Assembly (NCBI GenBank): GCA_036897625.1
Contig: JAYMTA010001432.1
Span: forward strand, 1 to 20,067
Length of the DNA stretch: 20,067 bases
Direction: 5' to 3'
Source: Pelargonium cotyledonis
Lineage: Eukaryota > Streptophyta > Magnoliopsida > Geraniales > Geraniaceae
The notes under the pieces were generated by a model that was not told where the DNA came from, did no database searches, and saw only the letters and a program-made list of their open reading frames with translations. Position numbers and translations under genes: made by a program. Positions 19,205-20,067 of the stretch are shown here, in pieces (positions within the stretch are counted from its first letter, which is position 1; every line of letters begins with the position of its first letter).

Positions 19205-20067
19205 GCGTTGTTGGGTCCTCCGGAGAAGAGCTATAATAAGTCGACTTACTCGTTCCAGGACATGACTACATTCTCATGACTCCAGAACGCACCGACTTAC
19301 TCTTTGAGAAGGCGTGGTTTGGTCATCATGGAGTAGCTCTTCAATTTCATGTTGCTTGGTTAGGCTCTCCGGAGAGGGATAGTGACTCCTCGACTTCGAT
19401 GTGCGTGACTAGGTTCGCAGGTTACCAGAACGCGCGGGCTTAGTCCCGGAGGATGCATGGTTTGGCCCTTTGAGTACCATAGCTCTCCGACTTCGAGGTG
19501 CGTGGCTAGGTCCTCAGGTTGTCCCAGCACACCAGCTTACTCACTAAGGAAGCGGGGCTAGGGCCGTCAAAATTCTAGCGCTTCGGCATAATGGCGCGTG
19601 ACATGTCCGCAGGGGTCCGTAACAGCACCTGTTTAGTCCCGGAGGATATATGGTTAGGCCTGCTGAGAGCCATGTACTCCGGCATTCTGTTTGCGTGATC
19701 AGGTTCCAGCGTCGGGAGACCATGATGCTCCAGATTTTTGGTGCGTGGTTAGCTTCCTCGTTGGGAGTCCGTAACACTCCGGCTTCTTTGCGTGGCTAGG
19801 TCCTCAGGTCACCAAAACGCTCCGACTTAGTCCCAGAGGATGCGTGGTTCGGCTTCCTTTGACTCTTAGTGCGTCGGCTTCTTGATGCGTGGCTAGGTCA
19901 TTAGCAACTTGTAACACACTGGCTTACTTGCTAGGGAGGCGAGGTCAGGCCCTTCAGATCCTTAGCGCGCTAGCTTATTCTTCACTACGATGCAGGACTA
20001 GGTTCTCTAGAGAGAGACCGTAGTGAAAGCATACGCTTGATAGGTACGTGGTCAGGTCCTCCGGTGA
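19205..20067 (+). repeat. Diverged tandem array of about 49-bp units in about 98-bp dimers
   Basis: About 18 units begin with variants of GCGTGGCTAGGTCCTC, at about 19205, 19260, 19312, 19354, 19403, 19453, 19500, 19552, 19592, 19646, 19693, 19743, 19791, 19842, 19887, 19938, 19993 and 20047. Two types alternate. Type A (about 52 bp) reads GCGTGGCTAGGTCCTCAGGT, then an AACGCTCCGACTTAGTCCC-like block and GGAGGAT. Type B (about 47 bp) reads GCGTGGTTNGGCC, then TAGCGCTCCGGCTTC. The units are strongly diverged. The array runs off the window end. No credible protein is encoded, and the - strand frame at 19544-19777 is a by-product. Confidence 0.85.

Overview
This is nuclear DNA of a flowering plant, most likely a eudicot. 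The evidence is spliced genes with GT-AG introns, AT-rich introns and intergenic DNA, telobox and TGGGCC promoter elements typical of plant housekeeping genes, a plastid-type transit peptide, and several plant-type transposable elements. The species cannot be fixed from the sequence.

Two genes are well supported. On the + strand (promoter about 520-670, coding exons 1394-2114) lies a complete gene for cytosolic 60S ribosomal protein L36 with a leader intron. On the - strand (11446 down to 4648) lies a complete ten-exon gene for a 961-residue plastid-targeted protein with a transmembrane segment, a long acidic low-complexity region, two S-layer-homology (SLH)-like segments and a long coiled coil. 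It resembles the plant SLH-domain thylakoid/envelope proteins of the Arabidopsis At5g23890 type. All nine introns were checked for splice sites and phase, and the ten exons join into one open frame of 2886 nt.

Much of the rest is transposable-element DNA. Three elements can be delimited to the base with target-site duplications. The first is a 708-bp inverted-repeat MITE at 3109-3816 between the two genes. The second is a 372-bp TRIM (miniature LTR retrotransposon) at 8372-8743 inside intron 3 of the SLH gene, with two LTRs, a primer binding site, a polypurine tract and a perfect 5-bp duplication. The third is a 1564-bp Mutator-like element at 11792-13355, directly upstream of the SLH gene. 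It has about 200-bp terminal inverted repeats and a 9-bp duplication, and carries a GC-rich stretch that looks like a captured gene fragment (Pack-MULE-like) plus a Stowaway-like element. A further Stowaway-like MITE sits in intron 9 of the SLH gene.

The right third (about 13.4-20 kb) is transposon-rich and holds no intact gene: a possible LINE remnant, an AT-rich stretch with a TAA microsatellite, a broken intron-containing retroelement-type gene (15925-18805; four in-frame stops and one frameshift), and a diverged tandem array of about 49-bp units arranged as about 98-bp dimers (19205 to the window end). No RNA gene or CRISPR array was seen. No new cellular system is evident. The most notable items are the TRIM, the gene-carrying MULE, the decayed retroelement gene with its satellite tail, and the poorly understood SLH gene.
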